64,000 nt of DNA from NCBI RefSeq assembly GCF_019308355.1, contig NZ_JAAGKM010000004.1:1-64000 (forward strand), read 5' to 3'. This document shows, piece by piece, positions 7,098 to 15,932 of the stretch; the stretch's first letter is position 1; each line of letters opens with the position of its first letter. Under the pieces are notes generated by a model, which made no database searches, had not been told where the DNA came from, and saw only the letters and a list, made by a program, of their open reading frames with translations. The position numbers and the translations under genes are program-made. This DNA comes from Empedobacter falsenii. Lineage in GTDB: Bacteria; Bacteroidota; Bacteroidia; Flavobacteriales; Weeksellaceae.

Positions 7098-10000
7098 TTA
7101 TTTCAGGAATTTCTGTTGATATTCTTTTCTATATGCATAATAAAATACAACTGGAAGAATTGTAAAGGATAAGATTAAACAAATAATTAATCCTCCTACA
7201 ATCATAATTGCCAAAGGCTTTTGAATTTCTGATCCCATTCCGGTAGAAAGTGCTGCCGGTAATAATCCCATCGATCCCATAAGCGCAATCATCACAACAG
7301 GGCGTATTCTACTTTTAACACCATTGACTATTGCTTCTTTTAATTGCATTTTATGCTTTAAATTATCTCGAATAACACCAATTAGAACAATTCCATCAAT
7401 CGTTGCTACTCCAAAAAGAATAATAAAACCTATTCCCGCAGATATACCAAAAATGGTTCCTGTTACCCAAAGCGAAATAAATCCTCCAATAAAAGCAAAA
7501 GGCAGTGTTAATGCAGCTATCGCTGTGTCTTTTACATTTCCGAAATTGGTATACAATAATAATAAAATCAAAACTAACGAAATCGGAACGACCATTGCTA
7601 ATTGTTTTGCTGCACGCTCTTTACTTTCGAATTCACCAGCCCATTCCATGTAATTTTCTTTCGGTAATTTAACTTCTTTCGCCACTACTTTCTTCGCTTC
7701 ATCGATTGTACTTCCTAAATCACGACCTTCTATACTGAATCCTACACCGATATATCGACTATTTCCTTCTCGATAAATAAAAGCAGGTCCTGTTTGATAA
7801 CCAATTGTAGCTATTTCCTGCAAAGGAACATTGTTCCCGTTACTTGTCGGAATCAAAATATTTCCAATTTTCTCAGGAGTATCTCTATAAGCTTCTTGAA
7901 AACGAAGAATAACATCAAACTGTCGATCATTTTCATAAAACTTAGTAGCTGCTTGTCCACCAATTGTCATTTCAATTACTGCCTGAACATCCGCTGTACT
8001 AATACCATATTTCGCCATTTTTGAATCACTCAATTCTATTCTAAGTTCAGGTAATCCAATATTTTTGTAAACATTGATATCCGTTATTCCATTTACTTTT
8101 TCGATAGATGAAGCTACCTTATTTGCATATTTTTCTAAATCATACAAATCATCACCAAAAATCTTAATAACTAATGAACTTTTTACACCTGCTACATATT
8201 CTTCAACATTATCTTGAATGGGTTGCGAAAATCCAAATACAATTCCAGGATAATGATTCAGTTTATCTCGCATCTCTTGAATAATCTCTTCTTTTGAAAC
8301 CTTGCGCTTCCAATCTTTTTCATCTTTTAATTGAACATTAAACTCAATATTAAAGAATCCTGTTGGATCTGTTCCATCATTTGGTCGACCTGTTTGTGTT
8401 AAAATAAAATCAATTTCATCACAATCTTTCTGCATCAACTCTTTCATCTCTTTTGTTAATCGAGTTGACTCTTGTAAATTGACACTATTTGGTAAAGTTG
8501 CACGAATGTAAATTGCTCCTTCATTCAATTTCGGAAGAAATTCTGATCCATAATGCGAGAATTTAAACAAACAAAGAGCTAAAATCCCTAAAAATATTCC
8601 TATTGTTGCTTTTTTATAACGAAATGCGGTTTCATATAATCCGAAAATAGTTTTCTGAAAAAATCGAGTAATAAAGTTTTCTTTCTCCTCCATATTTTTC
8701 TTAAAAAGCAACTTACACATTGCAGGAACATAAGTTAAGCTTAATATTAAAGATCCTAATAATGCGTATCCTAATGTAAATGCCAAAGGAGAGAACATTT
8801 TACCTTCCACTTTTTGAAATGAGAATATCGGTAATAAAGCAACAATAAGAATAAGTAAGGCAAAGAAAATATAAGAAGCTACACTTCCTGCGCTTTTCTT
8901 TATAACACCCATTTTACTCATTTTCGCGAAACGTTCTGCTCCTACTTTATGTTGCATTGTAGCTAAAGCAACAAAAACTGTTTCTACAATTACCAAAGTT
9001 CCTTCTAACAACAATCCAAAATCCAATGACCCCATTGAAATTAAATTCGCTGGTAATCCTTGTATTTTCAACATAATAATTGCGAACAAAAAAGAAAGCG
9101 GAATAACCGAAGCTACAATAAATGTTGATTTCCAATTATATAAAAAAACAAAAACAATTAATGAAACCAATAAAATACCTTCAATAATATTTTTAGAAAC
9201 CGTATGTACTGTATTATCCACCAATTTTGTACGATCTACAACTGTTTCAATTTTTACATTATCTGGTAAAGTTCTTGTATTTAATTCTTCAATCTTTGCT
9301 TTCAGATTTCCAATGACTTCTGATGGATTTTCTCCTCGTAGCATAATAACGATACCTTGAACCATATCATCATTTTCATTATAACCAACTTGTCCCAATT
9401 TAGGTTTATTTGAAACAACAACATCTGCTACATTTTTGATAAGGATTGGCGTTGAACCATTTAGAGCAACAGTAATATTTCCTATATCCTCTATCTTATC
9501 TAACAAACCAACACCACGAACTACATAAGCTTGATCTCCTTGTTGAATAACATCTCCACCAACATTTATATTTGATTTAGAAACTGCTTCATAAACATCT
9601 AAAGGCGATAAATTATAATTCTTTAATTCTGTCGGATTGATTTTAATTTCATACGTTTTTTCTTCTCCACCAAAACTTACAACATCTGCAACTCCTGATA
9701 CAGAAAGCAATTCACGTTCAATTACCCAATCCTGAATTGCTGTAACTTCCTTTATTGGTAAATCACTTTTTATTACATAACGAAAAATTTCTCCTGTAGC
9801 ACCAGAAGGTGGTTCAATGTCTGCATCGGCTCCTTCTGGTAAATCAACTCCACTCAATTTATTAGACACATATTGTTGCGCATAAAAATCATCTACTCCA
9901 TCTTCAAACTGAACCGTTACAACAGATAATCCGAAAAGAGAAATTGAACGAATATTAGATTTATGCGGAATACTATTCATTACTTTTGAAACTGGTAGAG

Positions 10001-10205
10001 TTACCAATTTTTCCATTTCTTCGGCGCTTCTTCCTGGCCATTGAGTTATAATACGAGCTCTAGTATTTGTTACATCTGGAAATGCTTCTATCGGTGTATG
10101 TTTCAAAGAAAATATACCTGCAAAGAGTAATGCAAATACAGCAAATAAAACAAAGGTTGTATTTCGTAACGAAAAAGTTACGACTGATTGTACTAACTTT
10201 TTCAT
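7098..10205 (-). CDS. Heavy-metal RND efflux pump, CusA/CzcA family (system 1)
   Basis: A 1035-residue inner-membrane proton-driven pump that, with its adaptor and outer-membrane channel, exports metal cations. The N-terminal helix (residues 12-34) leads into AFPDVTNTRARI, the porter domains, and two six-helix bundles around residues 335-505 and 855-1020. CzcA proteins have DFG-D-E charged residues in the first bundle; here that segment reads DFGLLLEGTLVIVE near residues 393-407, so the second acidic residue is Glu rather than Asp. It is the last gene of an operon and lies 3 bases after the adaptor gene. Likely substrates are Cu/Ag or Zn/Co/Cd; the sequence alone does not decide. Confidence 0.92.
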   Translation of the reverse strand: MKKLVQSVVTFSLRNTTFVLFAVFALLFAGIFSLKHTPIEAFPDVTNTRARIITQWPGRSAEEMEKLVTLPVSKVMNSIPHKSNIRSISLFGLSVVTVQFEDGVDDFYAQQYVSNKLSGVDLPEGADADIEPPSGATGEIFRYVIKSDLPIKEVTAIQDWVIERELLSVSGVADVVSFGGEEKTYEIKINPTELKNYNLSPLDVYEAVSKSNINVGGDVIQQGDQAYVVRGVGLLDKIEDIGNITVALNGSTPILIKNVADVVVSNKPKLGQVGYNENDDMVQGIVIMLRGENPSEVIGNLKAKIEELNTRTLPDNVKIETVVDRTKLVDNTVHTVSKNIIEGILLVSLIVFVFLYNWKSTFIVASVIPLSFLFAIIMLKIQGLPANLISMGSLDFGLLLEGTLVIVETVFVALATMQHKVGAERFAKMSKMGVIKKSAGSVASYIFFALLILIVALLPIFSFQKVEGKMFSPLAFTLGYALLGSLILSLTYVPAMCKLLFKKNMEEKENFITRFFQKTIFGLYETAFRYKKATIGIFLGILALCLFKFSHYGSEFLPKLNEGAIYIRATLPNSVNLQESTRLTKEMKELMQKDCDEIDFILTQTGRPNDGTDPTGFFNIEFNVQLKDEKDWKRKVSKEEIIQEMRDKLNHYPGIVFGFSQPIQDNVEEYVAGVKSSLVIKIFGDDLYDLEKYANKVASSIEKVNGITDINVYKNIGLPELRIELSDSKMAKYGISTADVQAVIEMTIGGQAATKFYENDRQFDVILRFQEAYRDTPEKIGNILIPTSNGNNVPLQEIATIGYQTGPAFIYREGNSRYIGVGFSIEGRDLGSTIDEAKKVVAKEVKLPKENYMEWAGEFESKERAAKQLAMVVPISLVLILLLLYTNFGNVKDTAIAALTLPFAFIGGFISLWVTGTIFGISAGIGFIILFGVATIDGIVLIGVIRDNLKHKMQLKEAIVNGVKSRIRPVVMIALMGSMGLLPAALSTGMGSEIQKPLAIMIVGGLIICLILSFTILPVVFYYAYRKEYQQKFLK

Positions 10206-10208
10206 TTA

Positions 10209-11303
10209 TTATTTATTTAATTCCTCAAATATCATTAGAGCGTTTCGAGAAATAACTTTTTCATTTGGAGCAAACTTTTCGCTAACAAATGTGTATTCCT
10301 CATTTTGTCCTATTGTTGTAATCTTTCTAATTTCCATAGAACAATCATCTTTATAAACAACAACATATTCTTTATTATTTTCAAAAACTTTTGCTTTATT
10401 AGGAATCGCAAATGCATTTCCAACAATATTTTGTTTATCGATAATAATATCTGCACTCAAACCTGGCATCAAGTTCAAATCTTGATTTTCCAATACTACA
10501 CGAGCTTTCAAAACATGTTCATTTTCATCAAACACATTGTATATTTTATCAATTTTTCCAACATAAATTCGATCAGGATACGCCATAGATTTCACTTTTA
10601 CAGCATCTCCTTTTTTTACATATTGCAGATTATTGGCGTAAATATTTACCATTACCCAAACTTGTTTCAAATTAGAAATAGAAAATAAATTATCTTCTGA
10701 ATCTGAAATAATAGATTGACCAACGCTCATGTTTTTCTGAACGATATAACCATTTTTAGGTGATAAAATCTGGAATTGACCATTGCCAACCGCACGATAC
10801 ATTCTCAAGGTTGCATTGATTTTATCAATTTCAATTTGCGTTGATTGTAATTCGTGTTCTGCCTCTGTAACTTCGGGTTGAGAAGCCATTCCATCATTCA
10901 ACAATTCTTTTTTCGACTTGATTTGTTTTCGAATCAAATCCATTTGATTTTGATGATAACGCTTTTGTTGCACCAAATCCAGTACTTCGTTCGATTTTAC
11001 AACTGCCAAAACTTGACCTTGACGCACATAATCGCCTAATTCAAAGTTCACTTTATCTACCACTCCTTGTAGCAAACTTTTAAAGCCAACTAAATCATTT
11101 TCGTTATATTCAATTTTTCCTGATAAGGTTAATTGTTCGTGAATTGGTTGCTGTAAAACTGGTACAATTTCGGTTGACTTTTTCAATTGCTCGTTCAAAC
11201 AAAATTTGTCTTCTTTTACCGCTTCTTTCGGGGCTTCTTGCTTGTTACAACTACTTAAAACCAAAGTAAAAGCAGCTAAAAAATAAAAAGTTTTTTTCAT
11301 CAT
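10209..11303 (-). CDS. RND periplasmic adaptor lipoprotein (system 1)
   Basis: A membrane-fusion protein that links the RND pump to the outer-membrane channel. I place the start at the ATG at 11303, immediately after the upstream stop, because the longer frame starts inside tolC and the signal peptide MMKKTFYFLAAFTLVLSSC begins here; LSSC is a lipobox, so Cys would be lipidated. The body has the lipoyl half-motif GVVDKVNFELGDYVRQGQVLAVVKS, a helical hairpin, and the second lipoyl/barrel part (PKNGYIVQKNMSVGQSI). No CusB-type Met-rich N-terminus is seen. About 364 residues, normal for the family. Co-transcribed with its neighbours on both sides. Confidence 0.92.
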   Translation of the reverse strand: MMKKTFYFLAAFTLVLSSCNKQEAPKEAVKEDKFCLNEQLKKSTEIVPVLQQPIHEQLTLSGKIEYNENDLVGFKSLLQGVVDKVNFELGDYVRQGQVLAVVKSNEVLDLVQQKRYHQNQMDLIRKQIKSKKELLNDGMASQPEVTEAEHELQSTQIEIDKINATLRMYRAVGNGQFQILSPKNGYIVQKNMSVGQSIISDSEDNLFSISNLKQVWVMVNIYANNLQYVKKGDAVKVKSMAYPDRIYVGKIDKIYNVFDENEHVLKARVVLENQDLNLMPGLSADIIIDKQNIVGNAFAIPNKAKVFENNKEYVVVYKDDCSMEIRKITTIGQNEEYTFVSEKFAPNEKVISRNALMIFEELNK

Positions 11304-11304
11304 T

Positions 11305-12555
11305 TTATAAATCTTGTCCAACGATATAATTTAATTCTTCAAAAGTGTTTTGATAATTCTCTAACAAATCAAAATAAGCTTGTTGAGATTCTCGATAAGC
11401 TTGTATGAAATCTATAAACTCTAGTAAAGTAATTTGTTTGTTTTGTAAATGTTTTTTATAATTTTCAATCATTGTCAATTGATCTTGATTATTCATTTTC
11501 TTCCATTGAATAATCGCTTTATCTAATTGATTGATTTGATTGTGAATTCGGTCAATTGTATTATTCAATTCAAAATCAATTGCATTTTTTGTAATCTGTT
11601 GTTGACTAACTACAATTTCAGAAGCTTTGATATTTCCTTTATTCGTATTAAAAATCGGTAAATCAATGCTTACTCCAACACCAACAAAATCGCGCATAAT
11701 ACCTCCACCTCGATCATAAATTACTTGAAAAGCCAAATCTGGTGTACGTTGTGCTTTTTCTAAAATCAATTGTTTTTCAGCTAAATTGATTTCATTCTCT
11801 TGTTTTTTTAACGCTATATTTTGCTCTTTCGCTAATTGTTTAGCATTAAATGGAATTGATTTGGAGTGAGAATTGAATCTTGAAAAATCGATTTCATTTA
11901 CATTTAAATCTGAATTTTGCGTTAACAATCGAAGTTTATTGATGTATTCAATTTCTTGATTTTCTAACTCAATTTGATCTTTTTGTAAACCAATTAATTC
12001 GGTTTGAAGTCTGTAAAAATCTGCTTTTGGAACATTTTTTAAATCTGCTTGTCGCTGATATTGCGTCATCATTTGTTCAAACAAATCAACGCTATTTTGC
12101 AATTCTTTCTTTTCAGATTGAATACGCGCCAACGAAAAATATGTTTGTCTTAATTCCTTTTTCAGCTCACGCAACAATTCCTCATACTCAAAAAGTGCCG
12201 AATTCTTCTCTAATTCTTTAATCGCAACACGCTTTTTTCGTTTACCAGCGGTTTCAATTAATTGCTCTAATTCGACAGAAATTTGTTGATTTTTCCCGTA
12301 TTTACCGAATAAATAAGGCTGTTCTTCTACATTATAAGTTTTCCAAAGATTAACCTCAGAAATACTCAACGTTGGATTTTGCCATAATTTCTCCTGAATA
12401 ATTTCAGCATCAATTCTGTCTACATTGAATTTATTCGCAATAAGCGCGTAATTTTTTTGTAAAAACGCAGCTTCTAGATTGTCCAACGTTATGTTTTGCG
12501 CCTGTGTTTGTATCGCAAGAACAATTGGAATTGCTGTATAATAGATCTTCTTCAC
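11305..12555 (-). CDS. TolC-family outer-membrane efflux channel (system 1)
   Basis: A 416-residue outer-membrane factor that forms the exit duct for the RND pump. It has a signal peptide (MKKIYYTAIPIVLAIQTQAQ) and two repeats of long coiled-coil helices typical of OEP/TolC proteins, for example the Glu/Gln/Lys-rich stretch from residue 105 to 215. It is the first gene of the CBA unit; directly before it lie a -7 box and 11-bp repeated motifs that could bind the response regulator. The stop abuts the start of the adaptor gene. Confidence 0.9.
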   Translation of the reverse strand: MKKIYYTAIPIVLAIQTQAQNITLDNLEAAFLQKNYALIANKFNVDRIDAEIIQEKLWQNPTLSISEVNLWKTYNVEEQPYLFGKYGKNQQISVELEQLIETAGKRKKRVAIKELEKNSALFEYEELLRELKKELRQTYFSLARIQSEKKELQNSVDLFEQMMTQYQRQADLKNVPKADFYRLQTELIGLQKDQIELENQEIEYINKLRLLTQNSDLNVNEIDFSRFNSHSKSIPFNAKQLAKEQNIALKKQENEINLAEKQLILEKAQRTPDLAFQVIYDRGGGIMRDFVGVGVSIDLPIFNTNKGNIKASEIVVSQQQITKNAIDFELNNTIDRIHNQINQLDKAIIQWKKMNNQDQLTMIENYKKHLQNKQITLLEFIDFIQAYRESQQAYFDLLENYQNTFEELNYIVGQDL

Positions 12556-12575
12556 TTCTACTCTTTTTGAAAATT

Positions 12576-12583
12576 CAAAAGTA
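12576..12583 (-). promoter_or_regulatory. -7 element of the efflux operon
   Basis: On the minus strand TACTTTTG fits TAnnTTTG, 20 bases before the ATG of the channel gene. The usual -33 TTTG is not obvious, which would suit an activator-dependent promoter. Confidence 0.45.
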
Positions 12584-12589
12584 AAAGTG

Positions 12590-12630
12590 TAAGATTAAGG
12601 CGAGTTTTAAGTTAGATTAAAAGTAGATTA
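12590..12630 (-). promoter_or_regulatory. Direct 11-bp repeats, possible response-regulator site
   Basis: On the minus strand TAATCTAC, TAATCTAA and TAATCTTA occur starting at 12630, 12619 and 12597, that is at steps of 11 and 22 bases. OmpR-family regulators typically bind direct repeats one helical turn apart, and one is encoded just upstream. The repeats lie directly above the -7 box of the efflux operon. That they are the operator is an inference. Confidence 0.5.
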
Positions 12631-13965
12631 GAAAATGAGTTTAACAATCGTTCCTTTAGGTTTATTTGGAACAATTTCGATATCAATTTGATGAAGTGTA
12701 AAAATAATATTCGCCATCGAAAGTCCAATACCTTTTCCTTGAAAATCTTGCGTGTTTTTTCCTCGAAAAAAGTTTTGTTTAATTTGTTTGATATCGGTTT
12801 CTAAAATACCAATTCCCAAATCGGAAATATGAATTTGTAAACGGTGATTGATTTCCAAAAACTGTACTAAAATCGGTTGATTGTTCGAATATTTTATCGC
12901 GTTACTTACTAAATTATTCAACGCAACTTCTAATAATTTTTCGTTTCCTTGAATGGTTAACAATTGATTATTTTCGACTTGTAAATCCACATTTATACGT
13001 GCTTGATGATACAAAATAGCATTTTCAATCACTTGCCAAACTACCTCATCAATTCGAATTTGACTAAATTCAAAACTCGTTTTTGCAGCCGAAAGCAACA
13101 TCATTTGATCTAACGTTTCTTGCAAATCATTCGTATATTGTTTTAATTGCACAATCACACTTTCGTATTCTTCTAGCGTTCTTTTTTTATGATTAGTTAC
13201 CTCTAAAGTCCCTAATAATGCTGTAATTGGAGTTCGTAATTCGTGTGAAACATAATCGATAAAATTCTTTTGTACATTAAAAGTTTGCGCCATTCGATCA
13301 ATAAAATGATTGTAGGTTTTGATTAAATCTTCAATCTCCGCATACGACTTATTGAGCTTTAAAGGTTCAGTAAAATTCTTTGCATCACGCTCTTTTATTT
13401 GCTCAATAATTTTTGTAATCGGTTCATAAGCAATTACTCCTAAAAAATTAGAAAATAGATAAATAAAAATAAACCCAACCAATGAAACCGAAATCAAAAT
13501 TTGAAGTAACGATTGCATTTGTTCGTTAAATTCTTGTTTAGATTCACGCGTGATTACAACAAAATCACCTTCATTATCACGATAAAAAATTCCGTTATAA
13601 AAGAAATCTTTACTTGTAAAAAAATCTGATTTATTGGCACGAATATTTTCTATAAAATTGGTTGAAATATCTTTATTAGACGACATATTTCCATTGTATT
13701 TTTTGTTGTTATGATCAACAATTAAAATATTTTTTCGGGAAATCGTCTTCTCTAATTGATTTTTGATATTATTATGTTCTAAAACAGGTAATTCGTCCTT
13801 TTCTAAATAATAAATAGAAGCCAAAAGTGTCTTATTCTGCAATGATTTGATCTCTTTTTTCTCCATTTCGGTATAAAAAGAAAAATAAATAATTGTAGAA
13901 ACAATCAAAATAATGATACTAAAAATAATGACTGAATAAAGCGCTAATCGATGTTTTAACTTCAT
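12628..13965 (-). CDS. Sensor histidine kinase of the metal-efflux operon
   Basis: A 445-residue membrane sensor kinase. Two membrane helices (residues 8-30 and 153-177) enclose a periplasmic sensor of about 120 residues, followed by a HAMP-like linker (residues 178-230). The H-box is FIDYVSHELRTPITALLG with phospho-acceptor His241, then the N-box NLVSNAIKYS and the G-boxes (DLGIGI and GKGIGLSM). It follows its response regulator by 3 bases and precedes the efflux genes, so it is probably a CusS-like metal sensor; the ligand is an inference. Periplasmic His/Met clusters diagnostic for copper are not evident. Confidence 0.92.
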   Translation of the reverse strand: MKLKHRLALYSVIIFSIIILIVSTIIYFSFYTEMEKKEIKSLQNKTLLASIYYLEKDELPVLEHNNIKNQLEKTISRKNILIVDHNNKKYNGNMSSNKDISTNFIENIRANKSDFFTSKDFFYNGIFYRDNEGDFVVITRESKQEFNEQMQSLLQILISVSLVGFIFIYLFSNFLGVIAYEPITKIIEQIKERDAKNFTEPLKLNKSYAEIEDLIKTYNHFIDRMAQTFNVQKNFIDYVSHELRTPITALLGTLEVTNHKKRTLEEYESVIVQLKQYTNDLQETLDQMMLLSAAKTSFEFSQIRIDEVVWQVIENAILYHQARINVDLQVENNQLLTIQGNEKLLEVALNNLVSNAIKYSNNQPILVQFLEINHRLQIHISDLGIGILETDIKQIKQNFFRGKNTQDFQGKGIGLSMANIIFTLHQIDIEIVPNKPKGTIVKLIF

Positions 13966-13968
13966 AAT

Positions 13969-14646
13969 TTAAGCTTTAAACATATAACCAACGCCTTTTA
14001 CTGTATGAATATATTTCATACCATTTTTCTCTATTTTGTTGCGCAAATACGAAATGTAAACATCCACAACATTGGTGTGATTATCGAATGTTATTCCCCA
14101 AACAGCATTTAAAATTTGGATACGAGTAACGGTTTTATCTATATTTTCGATTAAATAATTCAACAACTTAAATTCACGAGGAGAAAGCTCTGTTTCTTCT
14201 TGATTGACAAAAACTTTGTATTGATCCAAATCGATTTCTAAGTCATCAAAAATCAATTTATTTTCAGGGATTTCTTGTGAACGAAACTGATTACGACGCG
14301 TTAAAGCTTTGATTCGCGATAATAATTCGTCGAAATGAAATGGTTTTGTAATGTAATCATCTGCACCATAGTCCAAAGCCGAAACTTTATCTTGAACTGT
14401 ATTTAATGCACTTAACATCAAAATTGGAGTGAATATTTTTTTGTAACGAAGTGTTTGTACAAGCTGAATTCCATCCATTTTTGGTAACATAATGTCACAA
14501 ATAATCAAATCAAACTGAATCGTAAGAAATTCATCTAAAACAGTTTCCGCATCTTTACAAAGCGTAACCAAATGTCCATTTTCTTCTAATCCTTTGATTA
14601 AAAAATCGCTAATTCGCTTATCATCTTCGATTACTAAAATTTGCAT
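13969..14646 (-). CDS. OmpR-family response regulator of the metal-efflux operon
   Basis: A 225-residue two-domain regulator. The receiver domain has the acidic pair ED8-9, phospho-acceptor Asp51 (IICDIMLPKMDG) and the KPF lysine (YITKPFHFDE). The C-terminal winged helix (residues 125-225) ends with the typical VDVYISYLRNKIE and TVKGVGYMF. This is the CusR/CopR-like layout. It is the first gene of the regulator-kinase-channel-adaptor-pump block and probably activates the promoter before the channel gene. A -7 box (TAATTTTG) lies on the minus strand at 14663-14670. Confidence 0.93.
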   Translation of the reverse strand: MQILVIEDDKRISDFLIKGLEENGHLVTLCKDAETVLDEFLTIQFDLIICDIMLPKMDGIQLVQTLRYKKIFTPILMLSALNTVQDKVSALDYGADDYITKPFHFDELLSRIKALTRRNQFRSQEIPENKLIFDDLEIDLDQYKVFVNQEETELSPREFKLLNYLIENIDKTVTRIQILNAVWGITFDNHTNVVDVYISYLRNKIEKNGMKYIHTVKGVGYMFKA

Positions 14647-14662
14647 ATACTTTCCATTTTTC

Positions 14663-14670
14663 CAAAATTA
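14663..14670 (-). promoter_or_regulatory. -7 element of the two-component operon
   Basis: On the minus strand TAATTTTG fits TAnnTTTG, 16 bases before the ATG of the response regulator. No convincing -33 element is seen. Confidence 0.35.
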
Positions 14671-14745
14671 ATGAAATTGATCAAGATGAGATGAATATAG
14701 CAAATTTTCTAATTGGATTTTAATTTAAAAAGAACAAAATTCAAT

Positions 14746-14775
14746 AAAAAACGAGCAATAAATTGCTCGTTTTTT
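14746..14775 (-). terminator. Terminator after the second efflux system
   Basis: A 14-bp perfect stem (AAAAAACGAGCAAT / ATTGCTCGTTTTTT) with a 2-base loop follows the adaptor gene that ends at 14795. T-runs on both strands suggest activity in both directions. Confidence 0.8.
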
Positions 14776-14794
14776 ATATTCAATAATTCGAAGT

Positions 14795-15931
14795 CTAATC
14801 TCCTTCTCCACTATTTTTCATCGCAGTCAAAAGATTATATGCTCCTTTCGAAACATAGACTTTTCCTGAATTTTGAGGAGATTTTATTTCAATCATTTTA
14901 TTCGCAGAACCTCCTATTTCTACAAGAACTAATCGAAACTGATTTTTAGTTTGTCTTTCGAACACATAGTCTTTTCCTTCAAACTGAATTACAGCTTCTT
15001 CTGGTAAAACATTCGCGTCAAGCGAATTCACTTGCAATTCGATATTGAAATACATATTCGCTGTTAATCGCGTACCATTCGCATTCGTAATTCGTGCAAA
15101 AACATCAACCGTTCCATCTTCATTCACTTGATTTGAAATTGAGGTGATTTGCGCATCTAACTTTTGATCTGGTTTTGCATTGGTATAAGCTTTCAAAAAT
15201 TGACCAATCTGAATGTTACTCAGATCCTTTTCAAATACTTTTACATTCAACAAAGAACGATCTGGATTAATAATTTCTAACATCGCATCTGCTGGCGAAA
15301 TATATTGTCCTGTATTCGCAAAAACCTGACTCACCATTCCGCTAATCGGTGCATAAACATTGATGGTACGTCGGATATTACTCAACGAAACTGAGGAAGG
15401 ATTGATATTCATTAATCTTAGTTTCTGTTCCAAGGAACTTTTCTTTACCATCAACGATTGACGTGTCGCTTTCGCTTGTTGCATCACTTTGTCACTTGCT
15501 GCCTGCTCTGCATTCAAATCCTTTTGACGAACATAATCTGCACTAGCCTGCTCTAACAATGCTTTTGTTGTGAGATAATCTTCTTGCATTTGAATATACT
15601 GCGGATCTTCTAAAACCACTAAAACTTGTCCTTTATTCACATAATTTCCTGGAATTAATGCAATTCGTTTCACATAACCACCAAAAGCATTGGTGATAGA
15701 AATAGTATTCTCTGGGGTTACAGCCGTCTTTGCATTCAACCGAATAGTTGTAGGTAAATTCTGATGACGTAAAGAGGTAGTATCAATTTCAAAATTCTTT
15801 AATTGAGCATCTGTCAACTTTAAAATTGAGGTAGAAATAGTTGCTTTTTGCTCTACTTCGGGTTTTGTTTCTTCTTTGTTACAACTCATCACAACAAGAG
15901 ATGTACAAAGCATTAAGATATATTTTTTCAT
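14795..15931 (-). CDS. RND periplasmic adaptor lipoprotein (system 2)
   Basis: A CusB/CzcB-type membrane-fusion protein of 378 residues. The signal peptide MKKYILMLCTSLVVMSC ends in a lipobox (VMSC). The lipoyl domain reads GGYVKRIALIPGNYVNKGQ, a helical hairpin follows at about residues 120-180, and the second lipoyl half and beta-barrel come next (YAPISGMVSQVFANTGQYI). It is the last gene of the second system and lies 1 base after the fused pump/channel gene. No separate channel gene is needed because the channel is part of the pump protein. Confidence 0.92.
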   Translation of the reverse strand: MKKYILMLCTSLVVMSCNKEETKPEVEQKATISTSILKLTDAQLKNFEIDTTSLRHQNLPTTIRLNAKTAVTPENTISITNAFGGYVKRIALIPGNYVNKGQVLVVLEDPQYIQMQEDYLTTKALLEQASADYVRQKDLNAEQAASDKVMQQAKATRQSLMVKKSSLEQKLRLMNINPSSVSLSNIRRTINVYAPISGMVSQVFANTGQYISPADAMLEIINPDRSLLNVKVFEKDLSNIQIGQFLKAYTNAKPDQKLDAQITSISNQVNEDGTVDVFARITNANGTRLTANMYFNIELQVNSLDANVLPEEAVIQFEGKDYVFERQTKNQFRLVLVEIGGSANKMIEIKSPQNSGKVYVSKGAYNLLTAMKNSGEGD

Positions 15932-15932
15932 A

